Part shown: one piece after another, positions 30,176 through 42,875 of the stretch
Numbering within the stretch: the stretch's first letter is position 1
Layout: every line of letters starts with the position of its first letter
Origin: Bicyclus anynana
Lineage: Eukaryota; Arthropoda; Insecta; Lepidoptera; Nymphalidae
Length of the DNA: 64,000 nucleotides
Direction: 5' to 3'
Assembly: GCF_947172395.1 (NCBI RefSeq)
Contig: NC_069102.1
Span: forward strand, 9,020,442-9,084,441
Program-made: the position numbers and the translations under genes
Notes under the pieces: model-generated
Told to the model about the DNA's origin: nothing
Seen by the model: only the letters and a program-made list of their open reading frames with translations
Database searches by the model: none

Positions 30176-31120
30176 GAGTTACCTTTCGCGATTATATAAT
30201 TAAGATATCAAAGTATTATAATCATACCCTCTTGAAAATAATAAATTTTTCCGAGAAAATAGAAATTCTGTGCAAAAGAAATCGCGAACAATATTATTGA
30301 TTGTAGAAAATACACGAGGCAATTTCAATATCTACCATCGTTATCGAGTAGGATTAATTCCTGAAGGATTCTTAGCAAATGAATTTTATATTTATTACGG
30401 AGCTATTTTCATATTGACTGGGCCTGACGGAGGGCTTAACGGTCGTGGGTTGTGCGGAGGTAGACTCACGTTTTTACTGGGCTTTGAGTTTATTTTATAT
30501 ATTTAAAGGAGCAATTCTTGAAGATAATTATTTATATTGCTTTTTAAGTTTATATAACTGAGACGAGATGAATATCATAGGATTCGATGGATTCACTGTG
30601 CGGGTACCGGGTCCATCGTGTGGCAGAGAAAAACTACGACCAGAGTCCCGAACTTGTGACCAATGGATGTAGGGTTAAGGATATCTTTCCCCTTCTCTGT
30701 TCGTGTTGTTCTCCCTTAGGAGAGAGGAGGAGAGGGGAGGGGAGGGGAGGAAAGCCAAATTACAATATCATATGTAGGCATAGCATTTGTTTTGTAATTA
30801 CGCATTATGTTAGGCGAATATGCGGCATAAGGAGAAACGCTATTGCCTAGAAGGTGCTTTTTTTTTACTTGATTTGAGGATACTTATTTTGTAGGTGGTA
30901 GGGCAAACGGAAGATAAATATTTATTTAATAACTTGTTGTTGTGTATCGTCTACGGATAAACAAAATATATAATTTTCAGTCACTTTTTAGTGTTAAAAT
31001 CCTTGAAGGTTTGATACAATTAATTTAGTATCTTGAAACGCTTGGGTATTTTATATATTTTTTAGTGTGACATCATGACTTTGCTTCATAGACACTACAC
31101 AAGCTGCGTATAGCTTGGCA
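30176..31120. other. No gene; purine-rich tract at 30719-30751
   Basis: The tract is nearly pure A/G with repeated GGGGAGG. The rest is AT-rich with no recognised feature. Confidence 0.4.
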
Positions 31121-31124
31121 AATT

Positions 31125-31275
31125 CGTTCGTAACACTCCCGATGGTCCGCGCGGGCCGGGGGGCGTGTAGCGATGAATGAAAAACCCACGACTGATGCAC
31201 CTCACTGCCCCGCACGCACGATTTTATACCCGCGCAGTCTTCCCCTCCGTCGCCCGCATATCATGGGAGTGTCAT
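31125..31275 (+). repeat. GC-rich repeat, copy 2
   Basis: Second copy of the 25850-25990 repeat, with an extra insert near 31165-31190. Confidence 0.6.
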
Positions 31276-31579
31276 CAAGGAACTTACCAGACTATAAAAA
31301 GCTCAACGAAAAGTTAATTCAATACGCGAACGGACAAGAACAAATCACTACCACTCCGCGCCTACTTTGCATTAATATTCACTTTTATAATATTAAGCCT
31401 TGGCGCTTTGGAATAGACAATAAGAAATAGGATTGCGTGTTGCCACCTAATCTTTTATTTCTCCCCATTGTGATAAGTATGTAATTTAACATAATTAATA
31501 TATTACACTAACGGACGCATGACTTTGTTCGTATGAAAAGTCCAGCTGGCTTATTCACTATTTTGGTCTTTATTTTAAA

Positions 31580-31980
31580 TCTACTAGCGGACGCCCGCGA
31601 CTTCGCGTGAAATTTAGTTTTTCACAAATCCCTCGGGAATGTGTGTTAATTCACATCCTCCCTGTGTTAATTCATGCTATAATATATCTTAATTTCAAAT
31701 TTCAGCTAATTCGGTTCAGTAGTCGAGGCGTGAAAGAGTAACAAACATTCATATCATCAAAATCACCAGTTTTCATAAATCTCGGGAATCCATGTTGGAT
31801 TTTATCGAGATAAAAGTGAATAAATGAAATAAAAAGAGAAAAAAAAAAGTGTTATGAGATAAAAAGAGAAAAAAGCCTATGTTTAATCCAGAGTAAAATA
31901 AATTTCCATTCCAAATTTTAGCCAAATCGCTTCAGTAGTAGCGGGGTTAAAGTTTTAGTATAGTATTAGTAGGATTAGTA
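31580..31980 (+). repeat. RTE-like fragment of the 'ctagcggacgcccgcgac' family
   Basis: Starts 'actagcggacgcccgcgact'. It includes 'attcggttcagtagtcgagg', a short internal repeat of 'aaaaagagaaaaaa', and 'caaatcgcttcagtagtagcgg', and ends in 'agtattagtaggattagt'. Typical of truncated copies, possibly two overlapping ones. Confidence 0.55.
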
Positions 31981-31989
31981 ATAATAATA

Positions 31990-34380
31990 GTCAAAATGAC
32001 ATTTACCTGACTGTGTGATGTCCACCAGTAAACACCGGATGACATTTCTTACGTAGAATCTCAATTTCGTATACGTCGACTAGCATACGTCAAAGGTTGT
32101 GACCGCGGTATCTTAGGACTCTTAAATCTATGGCGGTATCACTTATTAATTATGAGAAGATACATTTTTGACATTAGGTTTGAAAGCCGATGTAGATGAT
32201 TATTTTAAAGAACAAATCTGAACAATCAGTGACGGTACTTGGTTCACGCACGAATTATTTTAGTCGTGACAACATTATTGAAAAAAAAAATGTACAGTGT
32301 ACTCGTGGTAATTATATATCGCTGACGAAATGATCACAAAGGAAGTGTTAACGCGGAAAATTGCACAACACTGCATACAGTCCGCCCATTTATTGACCCA
32401 ATGAAGTGGAGTAGTCCGTCAATTAACGTAATTGAGTTTATGTTTCAATAAACTGTCACGGTATCGATTCCTCAGCGCCGCACGCAGCGACCGCTTGTTG
32501 TGATAACCGCATTTATGGGGTCACGTTTCGAAATTATTTTAATAATGTTATAATAATATAATTATCCCCTCAACGTTTAATTTGGTTAAATGCTAAACGA
32601 TTGGATTGGAATTTTGGATGGAGTCTAGATTTTTGATATTTTAATAGCCTTTGTTCTACGTTAATGTGTTTTGATTGGAAATATAATTTTAATGTTACAG
32701 TTATAATAATAATATAATTTATATAAAAACTAGCGGGTCAAGCTGACGATTTCGAACCTGACGATGACGTAACGAACGACAATGCTTCCTAGGCAACACA
32801 AACACAAGCTACACAACGTCTTCGCCGGTGAAGACGATGTCCCCGATATCTGACGTCTGTACTTGTAAAATATACCGATTCTTGCAACTCAGTTGTTCTG
32901 CCGTAAAAAGTTGTGAGATCCATGTAATACCAAGTCGGTTACTTAATTCAGTCCGTAATTAAGGGGACTTAACCTAACCAATCTTATACTGACTATATTA
33001 ATATAAAAATTTTTTGAATTTTAAATAACATAGATTGACTGAATACACAATATATCTCACAAGTTAAACATATTAAATTCAATAATATTGTTTAGAGCGC
33101 TTGCTCTAGTCTTGCTTGCTAAAGATTATTTGACAAATTATTATAATTAAATAAATTGTTCTGAACCAAATATTGGAACTTAAGGTTAAGGCTACAGCTT
33201 TTAGTTTAATTTATTAGTTTAAGTTAAATTTACCGTTCACAAGGTCCAAGGTAATAATAATTCTGATGAAGACCACTGCCAGTATTCTAAGAAATAAACA
33301 ATTATGTAAACAGTAAACACTTATGTCAAGTTTTCAAATATATTTCAAGACATACTAGTACAATGCCAGTGCACAACAAGAAGTTCGAGGTTTACGCAAG
33401 TGTTTGAAACTCGTCAAGTCGGCGAATTAAGTCCACAATAGCAAACAGTACGGCTATCGGCGGCCGATCCGTCTGCGGCGTTAACTTCTCCCTACCGAGC
33501 CCGAACGGTCCTTCCATGGAACTTGCGGAAATCTTTTAATCCGAGAGCTAGTGGATTAAATTTGGAAGATACTTACTCTTGAAAATTCATCTACGATACA
33601 TTAAGTACTTACTTACTTTTTACACGCTTTATATTAGCTTCACTTGTAACTATGTATGTAAGAAAATCTTGGAATCTTAATTTGATCCACTTCCCGATCT
33701 TTGATTAGTATGAAATTTTGCACACGCTCTGAGTTCTGATGACAATAAATGACTAGCTAAGAAACGTCATTACAAATCCATGATATGGATATCAAATGAA
33801 AGAGCTTGCTGTCAGAAATACGATGATCACGTGACTTAAATTCAATATTTGTTAAATTTTTAGTGCATGCTAAAAGCGTATTTTTTATTTTTTTAAACTA
33901 TTTAACGTTATTTATAGTTACCAGTTAGCCTTTGACTTTATCGTCACCTGTAGGTATAGCATGCGTCAATGACATAAATCTCGTGACAAGAGACGACATT
34001 GGCAATGTCGACCAATAGCTTCGGAATCGAACATATCGCTCTCTCTTTCGTTGCACTAACCTAAATTCTATTGAGCTCATACTTCTGGCTGTTCCTGCTA
34101 GCTTTTGCTTTCTCTATTTACCGCCGTATAGTGTTAAAGACACCCCCTCGCGACACAACGTGTTTTTGAATATTTACTGTGTTAGTAACAGAATGTCGGC
34201 AAAGAATTAGTCAACATATTCAATGCTCGTTGAATAGTTTAGATTTAAGCGCGCAACGTAGTATACTCGTAAGTAAGTATACTCGTGTATTTTGCATGTT
34301 CCTCGAGTACAGGTGTTATTAACATCCATTATTTATGTTATTATGGAGGACGTATCAGTGTTGTTATAAATAAGCGGGTA
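31990..34380. other. No recognised gene
   Basis: Long non-coding stretch. It includes a GC-rich patch at 33420-33540 and a decayed 'ctagcgggtcaagctgacg' fragment near 32730. No exon with conserved protein similarity is visible to me. Confidence 0.4.
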
Positions 34381-34389
34381 TTTAATGAC

Positions 34390-34680
34390 TTGAGCTCAGT
34401 TGTTTGTTAGGCAGCGTAGACACCGTGACGCTGCCAGTTAGTTGTGTTGGTGATTTTGTGCAATAATGTTTTGTGTTGTAATTATTATTTATCATAAGTT
34501 GTTTAGTGTGGCCATGGAGAACACGTCGGGCAGGGAAGGTGAGTGTTGATGCATTCTGAAGGGATCCTTTAAACCTACTCCCATGGTCACAAGTCCTGGG
34601 ACTTGCTTGAGGTGTTTCCTCTACCTCGAAATAATGGTACAATTACTGTCTCTGCTACCCGTCATGTCACGTATGAAGAC
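34390..34680. repeat. Dispersed repeat 'cccatggtcacaagtcctgggact', copy 1
   Basis: The block from about 34545 aligns with 41280-41400 ('atccatagtcacaagtccgggactt', then 'cctctacctcga' versus 'ctctgccactcga'). The ATG at 34514 followed by a splice-like site falls in or beside this repeat and is therefore doubtful as a host exon. Confidence 0.45.
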
Positions 34681-35059
34681 TTGAAGATTTTTTAAAGTAT
34701 CTACTCAGAATTTCCGGCAAGATTTTCGTCTATATTGAAACTTGAATACTCGGCAATTCGGCAAGTCTCGGGCTTCCTTTTGACAAGCCGTGCGGGTCAC
34801 GATTTTCACGCTTTGCTCTCTTACCTAACTTCGTAGTCGCACACGTATTCGTACTTTGAGATGTTTAGGTGTTAATAGTTGCTTTTGGCGGTTCATTGCC
34901 GAGTTTAGTAACGTTTGACGTTTACGGTTTCCTCTTTTGGTGTGAGTAAATTGATTTGTATTTTCTACTGCTTACCTATATACTTTTGAATGTATGTTTG
35001 AAGAGCTTGTTTGAGCTTATTTTGTGTCTGAATTAAGGTTATTTTGTTTTTTAGATTGT

Positions 35060-35260
35060 GTATTATACTAAAGGCCATCCGTGATTTCGTATACCTACGT
35101 GAAATTCTGTTTTTCGGAAATCCCGCGGACACCATGAATTTTTTCGGTATAATATGTAGCCTATATGTTACTCAGTAACCTTCTTTTTATCTTACAGTAA
35201 AAGTCTCGTTAAAATCGGTTGGCATTAGCTCAAACAAACAGAAAGACAGACAGACCAAAT
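35060..35260 (+). repeat. RTE-like fragment
   Basis: Degenerate 'actaaaggccatccgtgatttcg' start, 'cgtgaaattctgtttttcggaaatcccgcgg', and 'aaaatcggttggcattagctc'. These are the same landmarks as in other dispersed copies. Confidence 0.5.
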
Positions 35261-35457
35261 TATTAAAAAAGCTTGATTATGTTTTTGTATCGTGTTTTAG
35301 CATTTGAAAAACACAGTTATTTTTAAATCACAGTTTTAACGGATTATTTTGGCCTGACAGACGTTATCCTATTCAGAAAACTTTGTTGGTGTGCAATGAA
35401 TGTTCTCAATATATCGCCAAAAACGGTATGAGGACCTAGAGCCTGTGATATCCAGAT

Positions 35458-35640
35458 ATAAGAAGGATTAGGGTAGGGGTTGGATAGGGGTACGGTATAG
35501 TTAGGGTAGGGTAGGTGTAGGGTGGGAGTAGGGTAGGGGTAGGTTAGGGATAGGGTAGAGTTATGGTAGGGGTAGGCTAGTTGTGGGGTAGGAAAGAAGT
35601 GCACATAAGTCAAAGCGAAGCTTGACCAGGTCCGCTAGTA
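35458..35640 (+). repeat. TAGGG-rich block with conserved flank
   Basis: Degenerate (GTAGGG)-like repeats across about 130 bp, then 'aaagaagtgcacataagtca' and 'aagcgaagcttgaccaggtc', ending 'ccgctagta'. The same flank follows shorter TAGGG blocks at 38020 and 50098. G-runs could form quadruplex structures. Confidence 0.65.
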
Positions 35641-36156
35641 CGCAATAAATTAAAGATCAGAAGGATCGGTGCAAAAGATCTTGAGTTGCAAATGTTGTAG
35701 CTAACTCGACTTAGTTTTATATATTTAAATAGTACTTGCTGAAAACAAATTATCCCTATCCGGTCTAATCTTGTTACAAGTAGGTAATAATATCAGAATG
35801 TATCGAATCGTCTGAGCAAGTTGGTGTCGCGGCTAATAGAGGCACGAACTCGGCATCGCGCTGACAAATGCGGTTCAACAGACAAACTTGGTCCGACGAA
35901 CTTCAGTGCCCCAATGTCGATACACTTCGGTTCGGATCAGTTAAGTTTTATTGTTGGCAATCAACTCGGATGTATTGCTGGAATTTCCAACAAATTTGTA
36001 TGAATTACTTCCAATGCACTCACGTATGCATATATTGGATCATTTTGTTGGTTTTGCTAATTAGATTTTGCTAAAGTATTCCCTTAAGAAGTTTCAAATT
36101 CAATGTTGGTGTGAATGCATTTAATTACTTGATCGCGAAATGATCAAATTAGCATC

Positions 36157-36740
36157 TTCGAACAGTGCGTATTTCCAGTGATGACCTACGGATCAGAGAC
36201 TTGGTCGCTAACTATGGGCCTTATTAGAAAGCTCAAAGTCACTCAGCGAGCGATGAGGCGAGCTATGGAGTTTATCTACGTGATCGAATCAGAAATGAGG
36301 AGATCTGCAGATGAAGTCACTGACATAGCTCAGCGAGTCGCGAAGCTGAAGTGGCAATGGGCTGGCCACATGATATGGCCATATGATACATGGTTCAAAG
36401 AGCCGATGGACGTTGGGGTCCCAAGGTGCTGGAATGGCGACCAATGCGGGGTCGCCTAGGAAAAGGAAAGGAAAGCGCAGTGTTGGTCGACCGAGGATAT
36501 CAAGCAGGTTGCAGGGAGCCGCTGGATGCTGGCGGCTCGAGACCGCTGTTCTTGGAGGTCCATTCAAGAGGCCTATGTCCAGCTGTGGACGTCTATCGGC
36601 TGATAATAAATTAACATCTGATGCCGACACCGTCACCCTAATGCCGTCAACCCACATTGAAGCAGCAAGGCAGGTCTAAGCTCTATATCCTCTCTACTGT
36701 AACGAGGGAGGCCTGGATCTGCGGGGGACCGCTAAATAGG
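36157..36740 (+). pseudogene. RTE-type non-LTR reverse transcriptase C-terminus, decayed
   Basis: One frame reads VMTYGSETWSLT, LKVTQRAMRRAM, VTDIAQRVAKLKWQWAGHM. After a shift near 36385 another frame continues ADGRWGPKVLEWRPM. These are the conserved C-terminal motifs of lepidopteran RTE-like ORFs that follow the RT catalytic core. At least one frameshift and several losses make it a dead 5'-truncated copy. The non-coding tail continues to about 36740 and resembles 47782-47900. Confidence 0.75.
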
Positions 36741-36744
36741 CTGA

Positions 36745-37300
36745 TAATAATTAAATTCCTTCGTATTAGCTCAAAGTATATGAAAAGTTGTTATTAATGA
36801 AATAAAGAATTGTTACATTATGTATAAATAAATAAATAAATGTCTAGTGAGCTTAGGTAATCATAACGTCGACATATACATTATACATGTACTCATATTT
36901 ACCTCCGAAGTATCCTATAATTACGGATAATAAAAATAAATGGATACGGATAGCGTCGAGACCAAAACATGGACGCTAATTTCCCCGCGGTACCCTGTTT
37001 TGTAAGATTATGAAAAAGGCAATCTTCGCACTAACATGCAAAGAAGTCGTGAATTTTAAAATAACATTTATTTAAACAGATCATAATTTAAACATTCATT
37101 TAACATGATCGAGGTTTTAACTTTTGCGGTAAAGTAAATGCAAATAATTTAAACCTGTTTCTAGTAGTCGATAATAATAAAATTAAATTCGATTACATCT
37201 GTATTTATACCCATTCAACCCTTTTTATCTAATTTCTTATAATATTCAATGTTTTAATTTAATCATTTCATTCATTTTTTACTGGAATATGAAGAGGTTG
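36745..37300. other. No recognised feature
   Basis: AT-rich with a short (AAAT)n at about 36825-36840. No gene or nameable repeat. Confidence 0.4.
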
Positions 37301-37304
37301 CACT

Positions 37305-37495
37305 GTCTAATCTATACTAATATTATAAATCTGAAGAGTTTGTTTGTTTGATTGAACGCGCTAATCTCGATTTGAAAAATCATTTCAGGGTTAGATAGCC
37401 CATTTATCGAGGAAGGCTATATTTTATCCCGGTATTCCTACGGTAACGGGAACCACACGGGTGAAACCGCGCGGCGTCTACTAGTACGGTATATT
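37305..37495 (-). repeat. RTE-like fragment, reverse strand
   Basis: Inverted counterpart of 40778-40975. It shares 'tatactaatattataaa', 'gaacgcgctaatct', 'gatagcccattta' and 'ggaaccac...gcgcggcgtc'. One ancestral family in opposite orientations about 3.3 kb apart. Confidence 0.6.
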
Positions 37496-37499
37496 TTGC

Positions 37500-38015
37500 A
37501 TCTGCCAACGAATGAGTCAAGACATTTGAGTACTTAACAACTAAAACTAACATGATGTATAGTAACTAAACCATAGAGAAAATTTATATATTTTTGTAAC
37601 TGAAACAAAAATAATGTTGTGTAACAACAGTCCATAGCAGCAGACAGTCGCGGCGGAATGTCGATGGAATTTCATTTCGTTAGTGGCGCGGTTCGGGTTG
37701 CGGATTCCTTTGGTCGCCCTCAACTTTTCACATATACTCCGTCCACTCATTGTTCCACGAAACTATTGCTCGAATGAACCTTTCATTCATTACGCGAGAC
37801 TACCTTCGCACCCTTTTATATGTCTCTATTCGTCGCTATGGTAGCCTCGGACCTAATCACGAATAACATTTTAATCACGATCCGTCAATTCTTTGATGGT
37901 ACATATACACAGGCTTCATAAAGAAGGAAGAATTCTCATTACACTGTTAAATGCAAACTTTTTCAGGGTGATAATATTTGGGCATGATAATAATCAGTAT
38001 TAAATGTTAATAATG
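37500..38015. other. No recognised gene
   Basis: A 67-codon reverse frame at 37547-37750 has no recognisable domain. Otherwise plain sequence. Confidence 0.35.
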
Positions 38016-38019
38016 ATGA

Positions 38020-38105
38020 CCGGGTAGGGGTTGTGTGGGGGTAAGGTAGGGTAGTGTAGGAAAGAAGTGCATATGAGTCAAAGCGAAGCTTTACCTGGTT
38101 CCGCT
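38020..38105 (+). repeat. TAGGG-rich block, short copy
   Basis: 'gggtaggggttgtgtggggg...gtagggtagtgtagg' followed by 'aaagaagtgcatatgagtca', as at 35458. Confidence 0.6.
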
Positions 38106-38231
38106 TGGAATTAGTATATGAAACAGGGTACAGATAAAAATATAAGTTCTCAAATATTTGTCGGTTCGGTTCAACAGCGAACTACTTTGACAAACTTATT
38201 TCTAGATATCGATAGGTTAGTACTAAGTACT

Positions 38232-38513
38232 CCATCATTATCAAACCATATTCGGCTCACTGCTGAGCTCGAGTCTCCTCTCAGAATGAGAGGGGTTAGG
38301 CCAATTGTCCACCACGCTGGCCCAATGCGGATTGGCAGACTTCACACACGCAGAAAATTAAGAAAATTTTCTGATATGCAGATTTCCTCACGACCTTCTT
38401 CAACGTTTGAGACACGTGATATTTAATGTCTTAAAATGCACGCAACTGAAAAGTTAGAGGTGCATGCCCCGGACCGGATGCGAAAGGTTATATCCACTGG
38501 GCTATCACGGCTC
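38232..38513 (-). repeat. tRNA-derived SINE, family 1
   Basis: Reverse-strand copy with a deletion in the B-box region (sequence between 'ggaccggat' and 'tatatccactgg' is shortened). A box intact. Confidence 0.85.
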
Positions 38514-38519
38514 CCTAAG

Positions 38520-39900
38520 TACTTACTGAGTTAAATAATATATCAAACACTTTAGTTTTATTCAGTAACTCTATATAAAACTACTTACGGCGCTGGAAGT
38601 GAAGCAAAAGAGAAATTTCCATTGAAATATTTCCCCGTGACTGTATAAAAATCATAAAGTCGCTTAACGCTAAGAGGCTCAGTGTAACATAATTTAGTAG
38701 CAAATCCAATTTTAAGCGATCCATTAGGTACAGTTAGAATTGAATGCCATGAAATATTCACAAAAGAAAACAACACTCACGTCAAAAAGGTAACACGCTT
38801 TCTAATCTGTTTTTATTTTTGTGATCCCTTAACAAGGAAAAATGATTTTTCATTTGATTTTCCGACAAGAAATGCCAGCGCCAAGTTTTATTTTTGAGGC
38901 ATATATGTGACTCGCACTGTGTCAGTAATAATTACTCTGATCTGTCAGCTTTCTGACATGTCGTAAGAGATGTCACTTTATTTTTACGTTTGTAATTTGG
39001 ATTTTACTGTAACATTTCTCCTTTTTACCGAGAAACGCCTGCATAGAACTCAGCAAGTTAATCTTTTCCGTAAAAAACACTCTAATATCTTAAAATAATG
39101 ATGCTATGCTTGGGACGACATTAGCAATGATTCTACAAATGGAAATGGCAATTTTCGTAATAGCATAACTACTTATAGTTTTTTTTTATATATAAAAGAA
39201 TATTATATCTTTTAAATATGATCAATATTTCCAATTCCCCTCCAACTAGTCGGAAAAGTCTGTATTAAGAGTGTCATTCATGTCTAATAAATCTTCCGTC
39301 TGGAAAATAATGTACCGATACAATAGTATTTGCAGTGCAGGGAGGCAGGGAAAATACTGTCTGTTCCAGTCATTGTAGGTACCTACGATGTTCCGATACG
39401 GGATGTCGTACAAATATTCAAAGCGTCCTTCGTTGTCGCTGTACGGCGAGCCGGCAGCTCGGCCCTAATATTGTGTTATGCTTTATCGAATTTGCATGTT
39501 TTTACTGAATAACATTCCTTTGGCGCACGAGATCAAAGGCCGAGGCGAAAGTGATTTCGCACTGAGTTAGTTCAACAAGATTCAGCTCCGCCCCCTCCCC
39601 TCGGCCTCTGTATAATTTTGATGTAATAAGGGAAATTGTAAATGGGCATTCGACTTTTGATATTTTGTACGGGGGCCCCGGCGTCAATTTCCTTTTGGCC
39701 TTTTTATTCGTCGCTTCTACGTACGTTATTCTGGTTGGAAATTTGAGAAATCTCATAAATCAGCATGAATGTAATCTCAACCTTTTTATTGCGTCTATTT
39801 CATTATTAATTTATGGGCATTAACATTTATTTTATTATTTCTAATGATGTGAATCTATTAAGCATAAATCTCTTCCGATCTAATTTATAAAACGAAAAAT
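38520..39900. other. No recognised gene; GC-rich patch 39520-39720
   Basis: The patch has an 84-codon reverse frame without a domain I recognise. Nothing else nameable. Confidence 0.35.
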
Positions 39901-39904
39901 TATT

Positions 39905-39990
39905 ATTAACTAGCGGACGCCCGCGACTTCGTCGCCCTACCCTACTATGCCCCACCCCTACCCTATCCCTACCCCGTTTTCTAATTATTA
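39905..39990 (-). repeat. Inverted TAGGG-rich block joined to a 'ctagcggacgcccgcgac' end
   Basis: 'ctagcggacgcccgcgactt' is followed within a few bases by repeated CCCTACCC. This ties the TAGGG block to the dispersed RTE-like family. Confidence 0.55.
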
Positions 39991-39999
39991 TTAATATGA

Positions 40000-40770
40000 T
40001 CTTTTTACAATAACAATAAAGCTCAAATTGACTACGTTTTAGTTAGAAAACATTTTTATTTGAAAGAGAAAAAGGCTTTTTTTATGGTTTTTCCGGCAAT
40101 TATTCGAATTTTTCTCGCCGTAAAAACCATCCTAGAACTTTAACTAAAATTAAAAAAAAAGAATTGGCCAAATTGGTCCAGGCGCTTACCAACGCATTTT
40201 GTGATTAATTTTTATATTATAGATTTATAGATAACCAAAATGTCGACCGTAGTAAGTTTTTCGTTTCGTTTATCAATTCTACAATCATTTAGACTTACTC
40301 TACTAGTGCTGTAGTAGCGTTCAGTGAGAAAAGAATTAATGAAGTTCTTCACATCGGCGACGGTCTGAAATTTTAAATCATCATTTACATTACTATTAAA
40401 ACTGTCCGTAAAATATTGATGGACAAAATAACGTTAAGAAAACACCGCGCTCTGTCCGCCATGTATGTTTAGTGTTCGTTTGATGTCGCTTGAGGGCTCA
40501 ACGCCTCGGAAAGCTGCTTAGCTGTGGACGAAAGATCACCTTTAACGTCTTTGCCCCCTCTTTTAAATTTATTCCCGTAGCGATCTGTCCGTGAAATTGT
40601 TGCTTAAGAACTATTTTATACGGCGGTCTTTTTCATCTTTGTTGAAAACGCTTTACAAATAGCCCCCCGGAATACATTAGCACCTCGTTGTGTCTTTTGC
40701 CAGTTCGTTTATTTTAGGGGATTTTGTGAAAACGACGTTTTTAACGACTTTGAAAGCATTTTGATTATTA
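40000..40770. other. No recognised feature
   Basis: Moderately AT-rich sequence without gene or nameable repeat. Confidence 0.4.
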
Positions 40771-40777
40771 TCTTTTA

Positions 40778-40975
40778 CTAGCTGACGCCGCGCGGTTTCA
40801 CTGTCGTGGTTCCCATACCGTAAGCATATGGGGATAATGTATAGCCTATAGCCTTCCTCGATTAATGGGCTATCTAAAACTGAAAAAATTTTTCAAATCG
40901 GACCAGTAGTTCCTGAGATTAGCGCGTTCAATCGAACAAACTCTTCAGCTTTATAATATTAGTATAGATAGGTGA
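40778..40975 (+). repeat. RTE-like fragment, forward strand
   Basis: Starts 'actagctgacgccgcgcggt', contains 'atgggctatctaaaactgaa', and ends 'tataatattagtatagata'. Inverted match to 37305-37495. Confidence 0.65.
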
Positions 40976-41279
40976 TCAATTATTTTAACTGTTACACTTT
41001 CAACGTAGTCTCTTTTAATGATGCATCATTGCGTTATTCGTTTATTCATGCATGTGTCGATGCGAGTGAGTTAGTAGATCGGTCGGCTTGTGTCGTCACG
41101 AGCCGAGATAGTACAAAGTGTTCTATATGTTAGATGGGGAGTAGTGGTAGGTCGAGTGCTATATAGGCGATTAGCTCATTCTTGTTGTGACGTTCGATCA
41201 AACCACACCTTCTGTTGGATAATCCTTCATGGATTATTTTGGGATAGGCGGGGAAAATGACATGAGTGGAAAAAGGGAG

Positions 41280-41400
41280 TGTTAACTAGTTTCAATAGAC
41301 ATGTTTAATCCTACATCCATAGTCACAAGTCCGGGACTTCACTCAAGGTTATTCTCTGCCACTCGAGGATTTATTGGTAACATTCTTAGTAGGAATTGTT
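41280..41400. repeat. Dispersed repeat 'catagtcacaagtccgggact', copy 2
   Basis: Aligns with 34545-34660; see that copy. Confidence 0.45.
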
Positions 41401-42870
41401 AGACCTGATACGTTCCAAATAAATAATCGTGTTTAGCTCTTTAAATCCGCTTCTGATGTCAACTCGTATTTTCGACACATGCATCGCATGGTGTCTGGTG
41501 CCCCGAATTATGGCAAGTACTAGAAGTACCAAGTCAACTCTTGATGTGAATGGCACAACTTTGAAAATAGTACCAGTTCAGCGTTGTGCTATACGAGCCA
41601 AGCAAATATTGAAGCACAAAGCGATGATTTTCTGTTGCATTTTGAATTATTATTTTACGCCACGTAAATGCTCAGCTTCGACTTCTTTTTTTTAATTTTG
41701 TGAATATCTTCTGAAATGATTCCATTTAATTGAAATTTCTTATATGCTGTACAGCATTTGCAATATCTCTTTGTAACATATTTTCGTAACATTTCTGTTT
41801 TGTTATTTTTATTAGTCGCATGGATTATTCGCATGCTTTTACACTTATTGACTCAAAGCCGGGTAACATCCGGCCGCGGTAACAGCGCCTAGGGTTGTCA
41901 CATGCTAGACAATTTACGACTGCCACGTTATGAGTACGTCTTAAAAAATCTTGAAAAATAAAATAAAGTTAAATCTATTAAGAATAGTTACATTGATGTT
42001 CATTCAATACAGTTATTCTTTAAACTATGTGCTAAACACCAATAGTATGATATTATTATCTATATAATATCTATCTTTTTTAATTAAGACCTATGGTAGC
42101 TAGCTGTAACAGTAACATTCTTTTATGATTCACTAAGAAAAAGGAATATATAAAGGCATTTTTACGAAAAACTAAAGTCGTCGTAATCGCTTGTTCTTTT
42201 AATAGTTAATAGTCTTGTAATAGGTTCAATGTTATCGATTGCACTAACTCGAAACAATGTCCGTGCGTGTGGACAACATTCTAACAAAGTTTCACCACAA
42301 TTAAATTAATTGCTTAGAAATGCGGAAAACATATATTTTGAGGACAACAATTTTCCGTTAGCGCGACAGCCCTACTGTTTATATGGTATTAATCCTCGCG
42401 CAGGGGATAGGATGGAATTAATCTGGAACTAATTAGCGACTGTTGTGCTCATGTTAACATTCAAATACGTACGTTTATTCGCCACACGTGCGCTTGGCTT
42501 CATTATAATTAGCTTGCTTCGTTTCCCATTTATTGATAAGATTTTGTTTAGTGTTTTTGTCGCGAGCGCTTTTATGTTTTCGTACATAGAGTTCAAAAAT
42601 TCTAATATTGCAGTTCTTTTTAAAAACGATGGTGCACCAATTAAATTATATTACGCCACTCAAACTACACTTCAAGCAGTTCTCACAGATATATAAAAGT
42701 CACCTATGGCTTATAACAGTACATAAGAACAGTACGTTCTCTCTCATACGTAAAAAATTCTCGTAAATATTATTTTTTCAACACAATAAAATCTGACTCA
42801 AAACGACAACGCAACCAGACTTCTTTGTTGTTTTGCTATCAAAGGGCAATCATTATAATGGCTCCCACAC
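41401..42870. other. No recognised gene
   Basis: Two open frames (41429-41695 and 42445-42696, + strand) have no domain I recognise. The second is hydrophobic but has no supporting splice or homology signal. Confidence 0.35.
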
Positions 42871-42875
42871 ATTAA

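Noticed and set aside
34514..34541. ATG in good context followed by a GTGAGT donor, a possible first exon of membralin
   Set aside because: It lies in or beside sequence that recurs at 41280-41400, its phase does not fit the exon at 44397, and the encoded residues (MENTSGRE) have no known similarity.
35458..35600. Interstitial telomere repeat
   Set aside because: Insect telomeres are (TTAGG)n. This array is GTAGGG/TAGGGG-like, degenerate, and tied to a dispersed element.
42445..42696. 83-codon hydrophobic frame that could be a small membrane protein
   Set aside because: No homology, splice signal or promoter. AT-rich DNA often gives hydrophobic chance frames.
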